Source of the DNA: JADJOY01 sp046331705 [NCBI: bacterium]
Lineage (GTDB): Bacteria; JADJOY01
NCBI GenBank assembly: GCA_046331705.1
Contig: JAXLQJ010000011.1
Location: 123,709-187,708 of the forward strand
Reading direction: 5' to 3'
Length of the DNA: 64,000 bases
The position numbers were made by a program, and so were the translations under genes. Shown here in pieces: positions 49,075 through 59,400 of this stretch. The stretch's first letter is position 1. Each line of letters opens with the position of its first letter. The notes beneath the pieces are model-generated. The model was not told the DNA's origin and searched no databases. It saw nothing but the letters and a program-made list of their open reading frames with translations.

Positions 49075-50583
49075 ATGAATGCAGCGTCCGCCGACGCGCG
49101 CGCCAGCGCACGCCTCGTACGCTGGCTCTTCGTGCGGCTGGTGGGCGCGGTATTCCTCGTCGCGTTCGCGTCGCTGGCGATCCAGATCGTGGGGTTGGTG
49201 GGGCGCGACGGAATCCTGCCTGCACATCGGCTCACCGAAGCCGTCGCGGCACGTCTCGGCAGCGCGCGCTTCTGGCGGATGCCCACGCTGGTCTGGTGGA
49301 CGGGCGCCAGCGACGGGGCGCTCGTCGGCTTGTGCATCGCGGGAGCGATCGCGGCGATCGCCACGATCGCCGGGCTCGCGCCGATGGTCACGCTCGTGAC
49401 CGCCTGGGCCTGCTATCTCTCGCTCTTCCACGTCGGCCAGGAGTTCCTGGGGTTCCAATGGGACCTGCTGCTCCTCGAGGCCGGTTCGCTGGCGGTGTTG
49501 TGGGCGCCGCTCGCCTGGCGGTCGCGGCTCGCGAGCGATCCCGTGCCGTCGCGACTCGGGCTCTGGCTCGTCCGACTGCTGGTGTTCAAGCTGATGTTCC
49601 TCTCGGGTGTGGTGAAGCTCGCGAGCGGCGACGCTGCGTGGCGCGATCTCTCGGCGCTCACGTATCACTTCGAGACTCAGCCGCTGCCGACCTGGATCGG
49701 TTGGTTCGCCCATCACTCGCCGCGACCTCTGCTGGTGGTCGGATGCGCCACGACGCTGGCGATCGAGCTGGTGCTGCCGTGGGCGATCTTCGCGGGTCGA
49801 ACCGGCCGCCGCGGCGCGTTCCTCGGGTTCGCGGCGCTGATGGTGGCGATCGGCCTCACCGGGAACTACACGTTCTTCAACGCGCTCACGTTGGTCGCGG
49901 GCCTCGCGCTCCTCGACGACGACGATCTGCTGCGGGTGTTGCCGCGCCGCTCGCGCGACCGCGTCGTGCGCGCATTGCAGGCGCCGGCGCCCGAGGAGAT
50001 CTCGCCCGCGCGCTGGGCGCGCCGTGTGGCGGCGGCACTCCTGATCGTCGCCAACGTCGCGGTCGTGCTGGGGCCGGCGCTGGGCGCGCTGGGTGGGCCG
50101 TTGGACTGGGTCTGGCGGATCACGGCGCCGTTCGCCTCGGTGAACGGCTACGGGCTCTTCGCCGTGATGACCAAGGACCGGCCGGAGGTCGTGATCGAGG
50201 GCAGCGACGACGGGCGGCAGTGGCGCGAGTACGTGCTCCCATGGAAGCCCGGACCGCTCGACCGCCGGCCGGGCTTCGTCGAGCCGCACCAGCCGCGCCT
50301 CGACTGGCAGCTCTGGTTCGCGGCGCTGAACCCGCGCGGCAATCGTCGGTGGGTCACCGCGCTGCTGACGCGGCTCTCCGAAGGCTCGCCCGCCGTCGTC
50401 GCGCTCTTCGCCGCCAACCCGTTTCCGAGCGCGCCGCCGCGCTTCGTCCGCGCCAGCCTCTACCGATACTCCTTCACCGACTGGGAGACGCTACGCCGCA
50501 CCGGCCGCTGGTGGACGCGCGAGCTCGTGCAGCCCTGGGTGACGGTACCGCCCGCGCCGTTCGGCGCCGACGGAAGCGGTTGA
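49075..50583 (+). CDS. Lipase maturation factor (LMF1)-family membrane protein
   Basis: A 502-residue multi-pass protein homologous to animal LMF1/LMF2, endoplasmic-reticulum proteins needed for lipoprotein-lipase folding. Diagnostic stretches are FLGFQWDLLLLEAGSLAV, LVFKLMFLSGVVKLASGD, and LTYHFETQPLPTWIGWF. Late in the chain NGYGLFAVMTKDRPEVVIEG precedes a C-terminal domain (~350-470) with WREYVLPWKPGP and HQPRLDWQLWFAAL. About nine hydrophobic segments are visible. Bacterial members exist, but their function is not established. ATG 49075 gives the natural N-terminus before the first helix. Confidence 0.88.
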   Translation: MNAASADARASARLVRWLFVRLVGAVFLVAFASLAIQIVGLVGRDGILPAHRLTEAVAARLGSARFWRMPTLVWWTGASDGALVGLCIAGAIAAIATIAGLAPMVTLVTAWACYLSLFHVGQEFLGFQWDLLLLEAGSLAVLWAPLAWRSRLASDPVPSRLGLWLVRLLVFKLMFLSGVVKLASGDAAWRDLSALTYHFETQPLPTWIGWFAHHSPRPLLVVGCATTLAIELVLPWAIFAGRTGRRGAFLGFAALMVAIGLTGNYTFFNALTLVAGLALLDDDDLLRVLPRRSRDRVVRALQAPAPEEISPARWARRVAAALLIVANVAVVLGPALGALGGPLDWVWRITAPFASVNGYGLFAVMTKDRPEVVIEGSDDGRQWREYVLPWKPGPLDRRPGFVEPHQPRLDWQLWFAALNPRGNRRWVTALLTRLSEGSPAVVALFAANPFPSAPPRFVRASLYRYSFTDWETLRRTGRWWTRELVQPWVTVPPAPFGADGSG

Positions 50584-50634
50584 ATCGCCGAGGGCGTTCC
50601 GATAGATCGGCGCCGAGATCGAGAGGAGCCCCTC

Positions 50635-51744
50635 ATGCTCACGCATCGCGTACGCACACGGATCCTCGCCGCGTTGCTGGCGACGGCGCTGCTCGCCGTC
50701 GCGACCACCCCGGCACGCGCCGATCGCCTGCACGATCCGAAGGCGGTCCCGCACACCGTCACGCCCCGCGCGCCACTGAGCGGAACCGAGCGCGACACCA
50801 TCTCGCTCTTCCGGCGGGCGTCGCCGTCGGTGGTGTTCATCAAGACCACCGCGGTGCAGATCGACCCGTTTCGAATGCGGGCGTACGAGGTTCCGCAAGG
50901 CGCCGGCACGGGTTTCGTGTGGACCAAGGACGGCTACATCGTGACGAATTTCCACGTCGTCCAGGAGGCGCGCGGGGCCACGGTCACGCTCGCCGACCAG
51001 TCGACCCACGAAGCCGAGCTGGTGGGCGTCGCCCCCGACAAGGACCTGGCGGTGCTCCACATCGAGCCGCCCGAAGGCGGGTTGACGCCGCTGCCCATCG
51101 GCACCTCGAGCGATCTCGAGGTGGGGCAGAGCGTGCTGGCGATCGGTAACCCGTTCGGCCTCGATCAGACCCTCACCACAGGCATAATCAGCGCGCTGGG
51201 GCGCGAGATCCAATCGGTGAGCGGTCGTAGCATCACCGGCGTGATCCAGACGGACGCGGCGATCAACCCCGGCAACTCGGGCGGGCCGCTTCTCGACAGC
51301 GCCGGGCGGCTGATCGGCGTGAACACCGCGATCTACAGCCCCTCGGGTGCTTACGCGGGGGTCGGCTTCGCGATTCCCGTCGACAGCGTGAACCGCGTGA
51401 TTCCCCAGCTCATCCGCTACGGCAAGGCCGTGCGCGCCGGGCTCGGCGTGAGCTTGGCGCCCGACGAGTGGGCGCGCCGCCGCAACATCGAAGGAGTCGT
51501 GGTGGCCGACGTCGCCGAGGGCAGCGCCGCCGCCCGCGCCGGCCTGCAGGCCGCCACGGTGGACGCGCGCGGCCGGGTCGCGATCGCCGACGTCATCGTC
51601 GCCGTCGACGGCAAACCGGTGAAGAGCGCCGACGATCTCTTCGAGGTCTTCGATCAGTACGAGGTGGGCGACACGGTGACGCTCACGGTGATTCGCGAGG
51701 GCCGGCGCGTGGAGAAGGGTGTTACCCTCCAAGCGGTCCGCTGA
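50635..51744 (+). CDS. Exported HtrA/DegP-type serine protease with one PDZ domain
   Basis: A 369-residue periplasmic trypsin-like protease. Signal peptide 1-29 ends ARA. The catalytic triad is visible: His in IVTNFHVVQE, Asp in PDKDLAVLHI, Ser in AAINPGNSGGPLL. The oxyanion region IGNPFGLDQTLTTGIISAL is normal. One PDZ domain (~270-365) contains VVADVAEGSAAARAGLQ. A single PDZ is more like DegS than DegP, but there is no transmembrane anchor after cleavage. AGGAG precedes ATG 50635. It lies directly upstream of ftsH, so two quality-control proteases are adjacent. Confidence 0.94.
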   Translation: MLTHRVRTRILAALLATALLAVATTPARADRLHDPKAVPHTVTPRAPLSGTERDTISLFRRASPSVVFIKTTAVQIDPFRMRAYEVPQGAGTGFVWTKDGYIVTNFHVVQEARGATVTLADQSTHEAELVGVAPDKDLAVLHIEPPEGGLTPLPIGTSSDLEVGQSVLAIGNPFGLDQTLTTGIISALGREIQSVSGRSITGVIQTDAAINPGNSGGPLLDSAGRLIGVNTAIYSPSGAYAGVGFAIPVDSVNRVIPQLIRYGKAVRAGLGVSLAPDEWARRRNIEGVVVADVAEGSAAARAGLQAATVDARGRVAIADVIVAVDGKPVKSADDLFEVFDQYEVGDTVTLTVIREGRRVEKGVTLQAVR

Positions 51745-51801
51745 CCTCGGCCCGCGTCGGGCTCGGCGCGGCTGAATCCGCCAACCCAACGCGAGCGAAA
51801 C

Positions 51802-53754
51802 GTGGCCGAATCGCCCCTCAAGAAGAAACCCGGCGGCAAGCCGTCGCTGCCTCCGTGGCGGTTCTCGATCGGCTACTTCGTCCTGATGCTGTTCGTGCTC
51901 TACGCCTGGCAGAGCATGCTGTCGCAGATCGCGGTCGAGACCATCGATTACAGCGTCTTCAAGAGCCACCTGGAGCGAGGCGAGGTGGTCGTCGCGCAGG
52001 TGCACGACGCCGAGATCACCGGCGAGATCGCGCCCAGGGGGGCCACGGTCACGGGAGAGGTGCCGAGCTCGACGCCGCAGCGCATCCATTTCCGCACCGT
52101 GCGCGTCGATCCGGACCCCAACCTCGTCGAGGAGCTCGAGGCGAAGAAGGTCGCGTTCCGCGGCGTGGTGCCGAACTTCCTGCAGACCTTCGTGCTGTCC
52201 TGGGTGCTGCCGCTGGGTTTCATCTTCGCGATCTGGATGCTGTTGGCGCGGCGAATCGGTGCCGCGGGTCAATCCGTGCTGAGCTTCGGCCGCAGTCGCG
52301 CCAAGCTCCACGCGGATAGCGACACCGGCGTCACGTTCGCGGACGTCGCCGGTTGCGACGAGGCCAAGTACGAGCTCGAGGAGGTCGTCGACTTCCTCAA
52401 GAACCCGGAACGCTACCGCCAGCTCGGCGCCAAGATTCCCAAGGGCGTGCTCTTGGTCGGGCCGCCGGGCACGGGCAAGACGCTGCTGGCGCGCGCCGTC
52501 GCCGGCGAGGCGAAGGTGCGGTTCTTCTCGATCAGCGGCAGCGAGTTCGTCGAGATGTTCGTCGGCGTCGGCGCGTCGCGCGTGCGCGATCTCTTCCAGC
52601 AAGCGAAGGCCCAGGCACCCTGCATCATCTTCATCGACGAGCTCGATGCCATCGGACGCCAGCGTGGGGTGCACGTCGGCGCCGTCCACGACGAGCGCGA
52701 GCAGACGTTGAACCAGCTGCTGGTGGAGATGGACGGTTTCGAGGCCAACGTCGGCGTCATCGTGCTGTCGGCGACCAACCGGCCCGACGTGCTCGACCGC
52801 GCCTTGCTGCGCCCGGGCCGGTTCGATCGGCAGGTCGTGGTGGACTCGCCGGACGCTGCGGGCCGTGAGGCGATCCTCAAGGTCCACTCGCGAGACAAGC
52901 CGCTCTCCCTCGACGTCGATCTCAAGAAGATCGCCCAGGGCACGCCGGGCTTCTCGGGCGCCGATCTCGCCAACGCGCTCAACGAGGCGGCGCTGCTCGC
53001 CGCGCGCCGCTCGGCCCGCCAGATCGCCCAGCAGGACTTGCAGGAGGCGATCGAGAAGGTCGTCGCCGGCCCGGAGCGCAAGAGCCGGCGCCTCAACGAG
53101 GAGGCGCGCAAGCGCGTCGCGTATCACGAGGTCGGCCACGCGCTGGTCGCCGCCTACAGCGCCAACGCGGACCCGGTGCACAAGATCAGCATCGTGCCGC
53201 GCGGTCGCGCGGCGCTCGGCTACACGCTCCAGCTCCCCGTCGACGAGCAGTTCATCCTGACCAAGTCGGCGCTCCTCGACAGGATCCGCGGGCTCCTGGG
53301 CGGACGCGCCGCCGAGGACATCGTCTACGCGGAGGTGTCGACCGGTGCCGAGAACGACCTCGACCACGCCACCGCGTTGGTGCGTCGCATGGTGTGCATG
53401 TACGGCATGGGCGAGTCCGCCGGCCTCGCGCACGTGGCGCAACGCAGCGGGCCCATCTTCCTGGAAGGCCTCGACTCCTCGTTGCAGCGCGACTACAGCG
53501 AGGACACCGCGCGGGAGATCGACCGCGAGGTGCGCACGATCCTCGACGACGCGTACGCCGACGCGAAGCGCATCCTGACCGAGCACCGCGATCAGCTCGA
53601 GGGTGTCGCCGCCGAGCTGCTGGCGGTCGAGACGCTCGACGCCGCCGCGTTCGCGCGCCTCATCGGGCGTCCCGTCGAGAGCGTCGAGAAGAAGGACGTC
53701 CCGGTGCCGCCGCCCGCAGGAGCGCCGCCGGCTTCGCCGATCGCCGAAGCCTGA
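51802..53754 (+). CDS. ftsH: ATP-dependent zinc metalloprotease FtsH
   Basis: Membrane AAA+ protease degrading misfolded and regulatory proteins. The 650 residues comprise a first helix (~22-40), a periplasmic FtsH-extracellular domain (~45-125), a second helix (~133-150), the AAA domain (Walker [14 protein letters not shown], pore loop [17 protein letters not shown], Walker [16 protein letters not shown] with [13 protein letters not shown]) and the peptidase domain with zinc motif [14 protein letters not shown] and third ligand Asp in [12 protein letters not shown]. The start is GTG 51802 (MAESPLKKK). The C-terminus ends in a Pro/Ala-rich tail and overlaps xthA by one base. Confidence 0.97.
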   Translation: MAESPLKKKPGGKPSLPPWRFSIGYFVLMLFVLYAWQSMLSQIAVETIDYSVFKSHLERGEVVVAQVHDAEITGEIAPRGATVTGEVPSSTPQRIHFRTVRVDPDPNLVEELEAKKVAFRGVVPNFLQTFVLSWVLPLGFIFAIWMLLARRIGAAGQSVLSFGRSRAKLHADSDTGVTFADVAGCDEAKYELEEVVDFLKNPERYRQLGAKIPKGVLLVGPPGTGKTLLARAVAGEAKVRFFSISGSEFVEMFVGVGASRVRDLFQQAKAQAPCIIFIDELDAIGRQRGVHVGAVHDEREQTLNQLLVEMDGFEANVGVIVLSATNRPDVLDRALLRPGRFDRQVVVDSPDAAGREAILKVHSRDKPLSLDVDLKKIAQGTPGFSGADLANALNEAALLAARRSARQIAQQDLQEAIEKVVAGPERKSRRLNEEARKRVAYHEVGHALVAAYSANADPVHKISIVPRGRAALGYTLQLPVDEQFILTKSALLDRIRGLLGGRAAEDIVYAEVSTGAENDLDHATALVRRMVCMYGMGESAGLAHVAQRSGPIFLEGLDSSLQRDYSEDTAREIDREVRTILDDAYADAKRILTEHRDQLEGVAAELLAVETLDAAAFARLIGRPVESVEKKDVPVPPPAGAPPASPIAEA

Positions 53755-54521
53755 TGAAGCTCGCGACCTGGAACGTCAACTCGATCCGTTCGCGGCTCGA
53801 TCGCCTGCTGGCGTGGCTCTCCGCGCACGGGCCGGACGTGCTCTGCTTGCAGGAGATCAAGCTCGTCGACGAGCTCTTCCCGCTCGACGCGATCCGCGCC
53901 GCCGGCTACCACGCGGCGGTCTTCGGCCAGAAGACCTACAACGGCGTGGCGATCCTCGCGCGCGCCGAGCCCACGGTGATCGCGCGCGGCTTCGGTGATG
54001 GCGTCGACGATCCGCAAGCCCGCTTCCTGGACGCGCGGATCGGCGAGATCCGCGTGCTCAATTGCTACGTCCCGAACGGCAGCGAGGTGGGAAGCGAGAA
54101 GTGGCGCTACAAGCTCGCGTGGCTCGAGCGCCTGGCCGGCTACCTCGCTGCCCATTGCGACGTCCAGGAGCCGCTGGTGCTCTGCGGCGACATGAACGTC
54201 GCGCCCGAGGCGCGCGACGTTCACGACCCGGCGCTCTGGGAGCCCACCGTGCTCTTCCACCCCGAGGCTCGGGCCGCGCTGGCACAGGTCACGGCGTGGG
54301 GACTCGAGGACGTGTTCCGTCGCCACCGCGCGGAGGCGGGGCTCTTCTCGTGGTGGGACTACCGCCAGCTCGCGTTCCCCAAGAACCAGGGCCTCCGGAT
54401 CGATCACGTCTTCGCCACGGCGCCACTGGCCGCGCGTTCCACCGAAGCCGCGATCGACCGCGAGCAGCGCAAGGGCCAGCAGCCGTCGGACCACGCTCCC
54501 GTGATCGTGTCGTTTCGCTAG
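53754..54521 (+). CDS. xthA: Exodeoxyribonuclease III
   Basis: Mg-dependent AP endonuclease and 3'-5' exonuclease for base-excision repair. The 255-residue EEP-fold protein starts [20 protein letters not shown], has the metal Glu in LCLQEIKLVDE, CGDMNVAPEARDVHDP, FSWWDYRQLAFPKNQGLRID, and the catalytic His in QPSDHAPVIVSF. ATG 53754 shares its A with the ftsH stop (TGATG), giving tight coupling. Length and motifs are canonical. Confidence 0.95.
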   Translation: MKLATWNVNSIRSRLDRLLAWLSAHGPDVLCLQEIKLVDELFPLDAIRAAGYHAAVFGQKTYNGVAILARAEPTVIARGFGDGVDDPQARFLDARIGEIRVLNCYVPNGSEVGSEKWRYKLAWLERLAGYLAAHCDVQEPLVLCGDMNVAPEARDVHDPALWEPTVLFHPEARAALAQVTAWGLEDVFRRHRAEAGLFSWWDYRQLAFPKNQGLRIDHVFATAPLAARSTEAAIDREQRKGQQPSDHAPVIVSFR

Positions 54522-54527
54522 CCGACC

Positions 54528-55688
54528 GTGGCGCGCGGGACCGTCTTCGTCGGCTCCGAGTTCGTCGCGAAGTGCGTTCGGGGAGGCGGGAACTTCTGGG
54601 TTCCGCTCCAGTACCTGCGCGGGCTGCGCGAGCTGGGCTACGACGCCTGGTGGCTCGAGCTGCTCGGTGGCAGCGGTGATCCGGCGCTCGATCGCGAGCG
54701 GCTCGCGTGGTTCCACGGCGCCGTCGCCGAGGTCGGTGCCGCCGAGCACGTGGCGCTCGCGTACTTTCCGGCGCGACCCGCGGGGGAGCTCGCCGCGGAC
54801 GTCGTCTGGCGCGTCCTCGACGAGGCGGGCTTTCGCGAGCGCGCCCGCGGGGCGCTGCTGCTCAACCTCGCCAACAGCGTCCCCGCGGTCATTCGCGAGT
54901 CGTTCGCGCGCACCGCGCTCCTCGACATCGACCCGGGCCCGTTCCAGCTCTGGGCGCGCGAATGGGACATGGGTGTCGGCACGCACGACGTTCACCTGAC
55001 GATCGGCATGAACCTGGGCGAGGCGGATTCGCCGATCCCGCTCGGCAGCGTGGCGTGGCAGCGCACGTGGCCCTCGATCCACCTCGCTTCGTGGCCGTGC
55101 CAGCCCGCGCCGGCGCCGGGCGCGCCTTACACGACCATCACCCAATGGTGGACGAACCACTACGCGACGCTCGACGGCGAGATCTACGACTGCAACAAGC
55201 GCCAGGGCTTTGCTCGGCACGTCGATCTGCCGCGGGCGGCGGGGCTCACGCTGGAGCTCGCGGCGAACGTGCACGCCGACGAGACCGAGGAGCGGGCGCT
55301 GCTCGCCGGCCACGGTTGGCGGCTCGTCGATCCCATCGCGTGCGCCGGCACGCCGGACGAGTATCGGCGCTACGTCCAGCGAGCGCGCGGCGAGGTCAGC
55401 GCCGCCAAGCCCGCCTACGTCAAGGCGCGCTCCGGTTGGGTCAGCGATCGCACGATCTGTTTTCTGGCGAGCGGACGCCCCTCGATCGTCGAGGACGTCG
55501 GCGCGGCGCGGCACCTTCCGGAAGGGCTCGGGCTCTCGTTCTTTCGCGACGTGGACGAAGGGGCCGCGCGCATTCGCGCCGTCGAGGCGGAATACGGCCG
55601 CGCCTGTCGCGAGGCCCGTGCGCTCGCCGCCGAGGTCTTCGACACCCGCGTGGTGCTGCCGAAGCTCCTCGCCCGGTGTGGGGCGTGA
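54528..55688 (+). CDS. Probable glycosyltransferase, GT-B fold
   Basis: A 386-residue cytoplasmic protein from GTG 54528, six bases after xthA. The N-terminus (GSEFVAKCVRGGGNFWVPLQ) looks like a GT-B acceptor domain with the phosphate/glycine loop. The C-terminal half has SGWVSDRTICFLASGRPSIV followed by EDVGAARHLPEGLGLSFF and a terminal helix, the usual layout for a GT-B donor-binding domain. Unlike GT4, no E-x7-E pair is evident. Donor and acceptor are unknown. Probably co-transcribed with ftsH-xthA, though functional linkage is not obvious. Confidence 0.65.
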   Translation: MARGTVFVGSEFVAKCVRGGGNFWVPLQYLRGLRELGYDAWWLELLGGSGDPALDRERLAWFHGAVAEVGAAEHVALAYFPARPAGELAADVVWRVLDEAGFRERARGALLLNLANSVPAVIRESFARTALLDIDPGPFQLWAREWDMGVGTHDVHLTIGMNLGEADSPIPLGSVAWQRTWPSIHLASWPCQPAPAPGAPYTTITQWWTNHYATLDGEIYDCNKRQGFARHVDLPRAAGLTLELAANVHADETEERALLAGHGWRLVDPIACAGTPDEYRRYVQRARGEVSAAKPAYVKARSGWVSDRTICFLASGRPSIVEDVGAARHLPEGLGLSFFRDVDEGAARIRAVEAEYGRACREARALAAEVFDTRVVLPKLLARCGA

Positions 55689-55763
55689 GACGAGCCCGCT
55701 CGGCGGCGTGAAGCTCGCCGCCCCGATCCGCCGCGCCGGAGAGCGACGCTCGAACGCAGGATC

Positions 55764-56432
55764 TCAGCCCGGCCGTCGGCCGCGATCCAGAACCGCGCCG
55801 ATCGCGCTCACCGCCAGTGCCGAGATCAGCGACGTGATCGCCACCGGCACCACCGACGTCGGCGCAGGTGCGACCGTCATGCCCGCCACGGTCAGCGCCG
55901 CGACCACCACCACCAGCACGATCACGCCGCGGACGCTCGCGCAGCCGTCGGCGATCGCTCCGCGCCGCCACGCCCACAGCCCGCCGAACGTGATCGCGAG
56001 CTCGAGCGCGATCGCGATCGGCATCGCGTCCCACAGACCGATGCCGATCGTCGAGTTGCCGTTGGGGAGAGGTTGCGCCGGATGGACCAGCACGTCGAGG
56101 ACGAAGTGGGAAAAGACCGCCGCGGCCACGATCGCGCCGCCCCGCAACCGCCGCGCGCCCAGCCCGATGCGCGGCCCCAGCGCCGCCGTCGCGAGGAACG
56201 CCACCAGCGTCCAGGCGACCGTCGCGGGCAGGCTGTGCGAATAGGGAAAGTCGAAGAGGAAGTAGTGGCGCGCGGCGTAGTCGGCAGGAATCGTCACGTG
56301 CTCGACGCCCGCGAGCACCAGCGCCCACAGCAGGACGTCGGCGAGCTGGGCGGCGAGAAACAGCACGCCCAGGTTGATGTCGCGATCCGCTCGCTTGAGC
56401 GCCAGTGCCGCGCCCAGGTGTCCCGCCCACAT
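55764..56432 (-). CDS. Multi-pass membrane protein, function unknown
   Basis: A 222-residue integral membrane protein with about six hydrophobic segments. The start MWAGHLGAALALKRADRDIN, LGVLFLAAQLADVLLWAL, the YSHSLPATVAW block and AAVFSHFVLDVLVHPAQPLP resemble a group of bacterial membrane proteins with conserved His and Asp residues at helix ends, often annotated as metal-dependent-hydrolase-like (DUF457/YdjM-type). The His/Asp pairs (GH, AD, SHS, SHFxxD) could form a metal site. No enzymatic role is established. ATG 56432 is chosen because the open frame upstream overlaps the TPR gene. It follows that gene by 47 bases. Confidence 0.78.
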   Translation of the reverse strand: MWAGHLGAALALKRADRDINLGVLFLAAQLADVLLWALVLAGVEHVTIPADYAARHYFLFDFPYSHSLPATVAWTLVAFLATAALGPRIGLGARRLRGGAIVAAAVFSHFVLDVLVHPAQPLPNGNSTIGIGLWDAMPIAIALELAITFGGLWAWRRGAIADGCASVRGVIVLVVVVAALTVAGMTVAPAPTSVVPVAITSLISALAVSAIGAVLDRGRRPG

Positions 56433-56479
56433 GCTCGATCCGCCTCCGCGCGCTGCCCGACGAGCCGCGGCGATGCCGC

Positions 56480-59400
56480 TCAGCGCTGTCGGCGGATGTC
56501 GTACTTGGTGGCGTCGAGGTCCGTCCAGACTCCCGTGTTCGGATCGCCGAGCTCGTAGTACGCCTGGCGGAGCTCGCCGGTCTTGCCGTCGATCATCGTG
56601 AGCGAGCCGCGCATCGCTTGTGCCTGGCCTTGCAGCGCGGGGCCGGTCTTCGGTGCGAGCGTGAACTTGGCTTGCGCGTCGAGGGTGAAGGTGAAGCCGC
56701 CCGGCAGGAACCGGTTCTGCGGGGTGGCGACCCAGCTGCCGACGAGCGCCGGATCGACGCGGGCGTTCGCGGCGAATTGCTGCCCAGCCATGCGCATGGC
56801 TTGCTGCTGGCGTTGCCGCTCGATGGCTGCTGCACGGTCGTTTCGCGCCTCCATGGCGCGCGCGACGTCGGGCGGCAGCCCACGCATGCCACGCGCTCGC
56901 GGGTCGGCGCCGCGGTAGGCCGCTTCGTAGGCGGCCTCCTCGGCGGCCGCGGCAGCGTCGGTCGCGCCGCCGTCGCCGGAACCCGAGGGGCCGGACGGCG
57001 GGGGGGCGGTCGCGCGCTGCTGTTGCGCGATGCGCACCGCTTCCGAGAGCTCCTCGAGCTCGGTGTCGCGTCCTCGACCGCCGCCGTTCGTCCCCGTCGC
57101 TGCCGCGAGCCATCTCGCGGCGCGCTCGGGATCGCCGGCGGCGAGCGCACGCTTGGCGAGCCAGCGAGACGCCTCGGGAACCGCGTCCCCGCCGTGCTCA
57201 CGGGTGTTGCGCGGAGGCTCGCTCGCGGTCCCGATGCGCGGCTTGCTGGGATCGTCGGCGCCGAGCAAGGTCGCCAGCGCCATCACCGCCTCGTATTCCT
57301 TCGCCGCCTCGTCGGCGCGACCGAGCGAATCCAAGGCGCGCGCGGCCCCGCGATGCGCATCCGCCACCAGCGCCGCGGCGACCAACGGCTGTTGCGGCGA
57401 ATCGCCCACCTTCGCGTTGGGGTTCGGCGTCATCGCCCCGTACGTGAAGTCGAGAAGCTGCTCGCGGGCGATGCGCCCCGCGTCGCGGGCATTCGCCTGG
57501 TGCAACGTGAGCGCGGCGTCGCTGTCGCCGCTCGCGGCGAGCCGTGCGGCGAGCCTGGCCCGCGCGGTGAGCAGTGGGCTCAGCTCCTCGGGATCGCGCG
57601 CCGCGCGGGGCTGGGATGCGCCACCGAGGTCGTCGCTCGCGATGCGCGCCGCCGCGACCGCCGCCGCACGGCGATACGCGGCCATCGCCTCGGACGTCTT
57701 CCCTTGCGCTTCGAGCGCCACGCCCTGGTAGAGCGGCACGCGCGGGTCCGTCGGATCGATGAGCCGTGCGCGCCCGAGCACGTCGCTCGCACCTTGCCAG
57801 GCGGTGCGCTCGATGCGCTGCCAGCCCAGCCTGAGCAACGGCGCCGCCGTGGTGTGGACGAGCTGTCGAGCGATCGAGAGCTGTTCCTCGGCTCGGTCGC
57901 GCTGGCCGGACTTGGCGTAGAGATCCGCGAGCGCCTCTTGCGCCTCGAGCGAGCGGGGATCCGCGGCAACGGCCTGCTCCAGGATCCCGAGCGCCTTGGA
58001 GGCGTCGCCGAACCAGAGCTCGAGATCGACCTGGAGCAGCGCCTGCTCGGTACCCTTGGTGACGGAGACGGCCTTCTCGAGCGCCGCGCGGGCGCCCTGG
58101 CGCAGTCGTTGCGCGAGCGCGTCCAGCTGATCGGCGCGCGCGGTGTCGGCGGCGCTCGGCGGGTAGCAGGTCGTCTGCGTCACGCGATAGACGCCGTCGC
58201 TGCGCGTCTCGTCGTGGCTCGAGCTCGAGCAGCGCTCCTGGCGCAGGCTCGACGCCTCGGCGCTGGCGCGGTTGGCGCGCCGCGCCCGGAAACGAGCGGC
58301 CAGCGCGAGCGCCTCGGGGTCGTCGTGGGCGAGGGCAACCCCCTTCTCGGCGAGGGATTCGGCCTCGTCGCCGCGCGCGAGGCCGTCGAGGGCCATGGCC
58401 TTCCAGATCAGCGCGCGGGGATGGTCGGCCTTGATCGCGAGCGCGTCGTCGAGGACCCGCACCGCATGCTCGAGCTCGTCCGTGCGCGACAGCTGCCAGC
58501 GGTACGTCTCGACCGCGCGCCGTGGCTCCACGGCTTCGCCGCGGTTCTCGGATTCGCTCACCAGGAAACGCGCCACCTCGACGCGCTTGTCGGCGCTCTT
58601 GGGATCGGCGCGCACGGCGTCCTCCCGGCTGCGCAGACCGTCCTGATAGCTCTCGTCGTAGCGCAGCCGGCGCCGCGCGTCGGCAGCGACGAGCCGTGCC
58701 GCCACTTCCGCCAGCTCGTTCCCGGGACCGGACGCGCGGGCGAGGGCCTCGAGCTGGGCGGTGAGGGCGGCTGGATCGCCGTCGCTGCGGTGGCGCGCGA
58801 GCTCGGCGCGGATCGCGGGCTTGGCGGTGTCGGCGGCGTCGTCGTCCAGTCGCGCGGCCATCGCGAGATCCGCCTCGGCGCGCTTGTCGTCTCCCGTGCG
58901 CGCTGCCGCGAGCGCCCGCGACAGGTACGCCGCCGCGAAATCGGTGCGCCGGGTCAGCGCGATGGTCAGCTCGCGGCGTGCGGTCGCCGGTCGGCCCAGC
59001 GCGAGCCACGAGTCGCCGATCCAGTAGCGGACCTCGGGATCGCCGGGGTAGGCGTCGCGGGCGTGTGCGAGCTCGTCGAGCGCCTCGCCGTAGCGTTGCT
59101 GGTCGTGAAGGGCGCGACCGCGAGCGAGGTGCGCGGGCGCCAGGTCGGCGCGCGAGGACTTGAGGTTCGCGAACCACGCACCCGCGCGCCGCATCGCCTC
59201 GCGAATCTCGGGGCGCTGGGCTGGAGCGGGATCGCCGGCGCCACCCATGTCGGGCGGGAGTCGCGCGGTCTGAAATCGCATCGCGAGGTCGTAGATCACG
59301 AAGCTCGCGTAGTCGGTCGGGTAGTCGTCGCGGCCTTGTGCGAGGTGGCCGGGGATGCTCACCAGCCCCGGCCGGTCGCTCCGCAACGAACGCGGACCTC

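Noticed and set aside
47096-49225. About 700-codon minus-strand frame opposite the acyl-CoA dehydrogenase
   Set aside because: Antisense to a clear acyl-CoA dehydrogenase, with no domain signature or ribosome site.
50491-53586. Over 1000-codon minus-strand frame opposite the HtrA protease and ftsH
   Set aside because: It mirrors canonical ftsH and protease motifs on the plus strand and has shadow-like composition (Leu/Val/Asp/Arg-rich, no motif).
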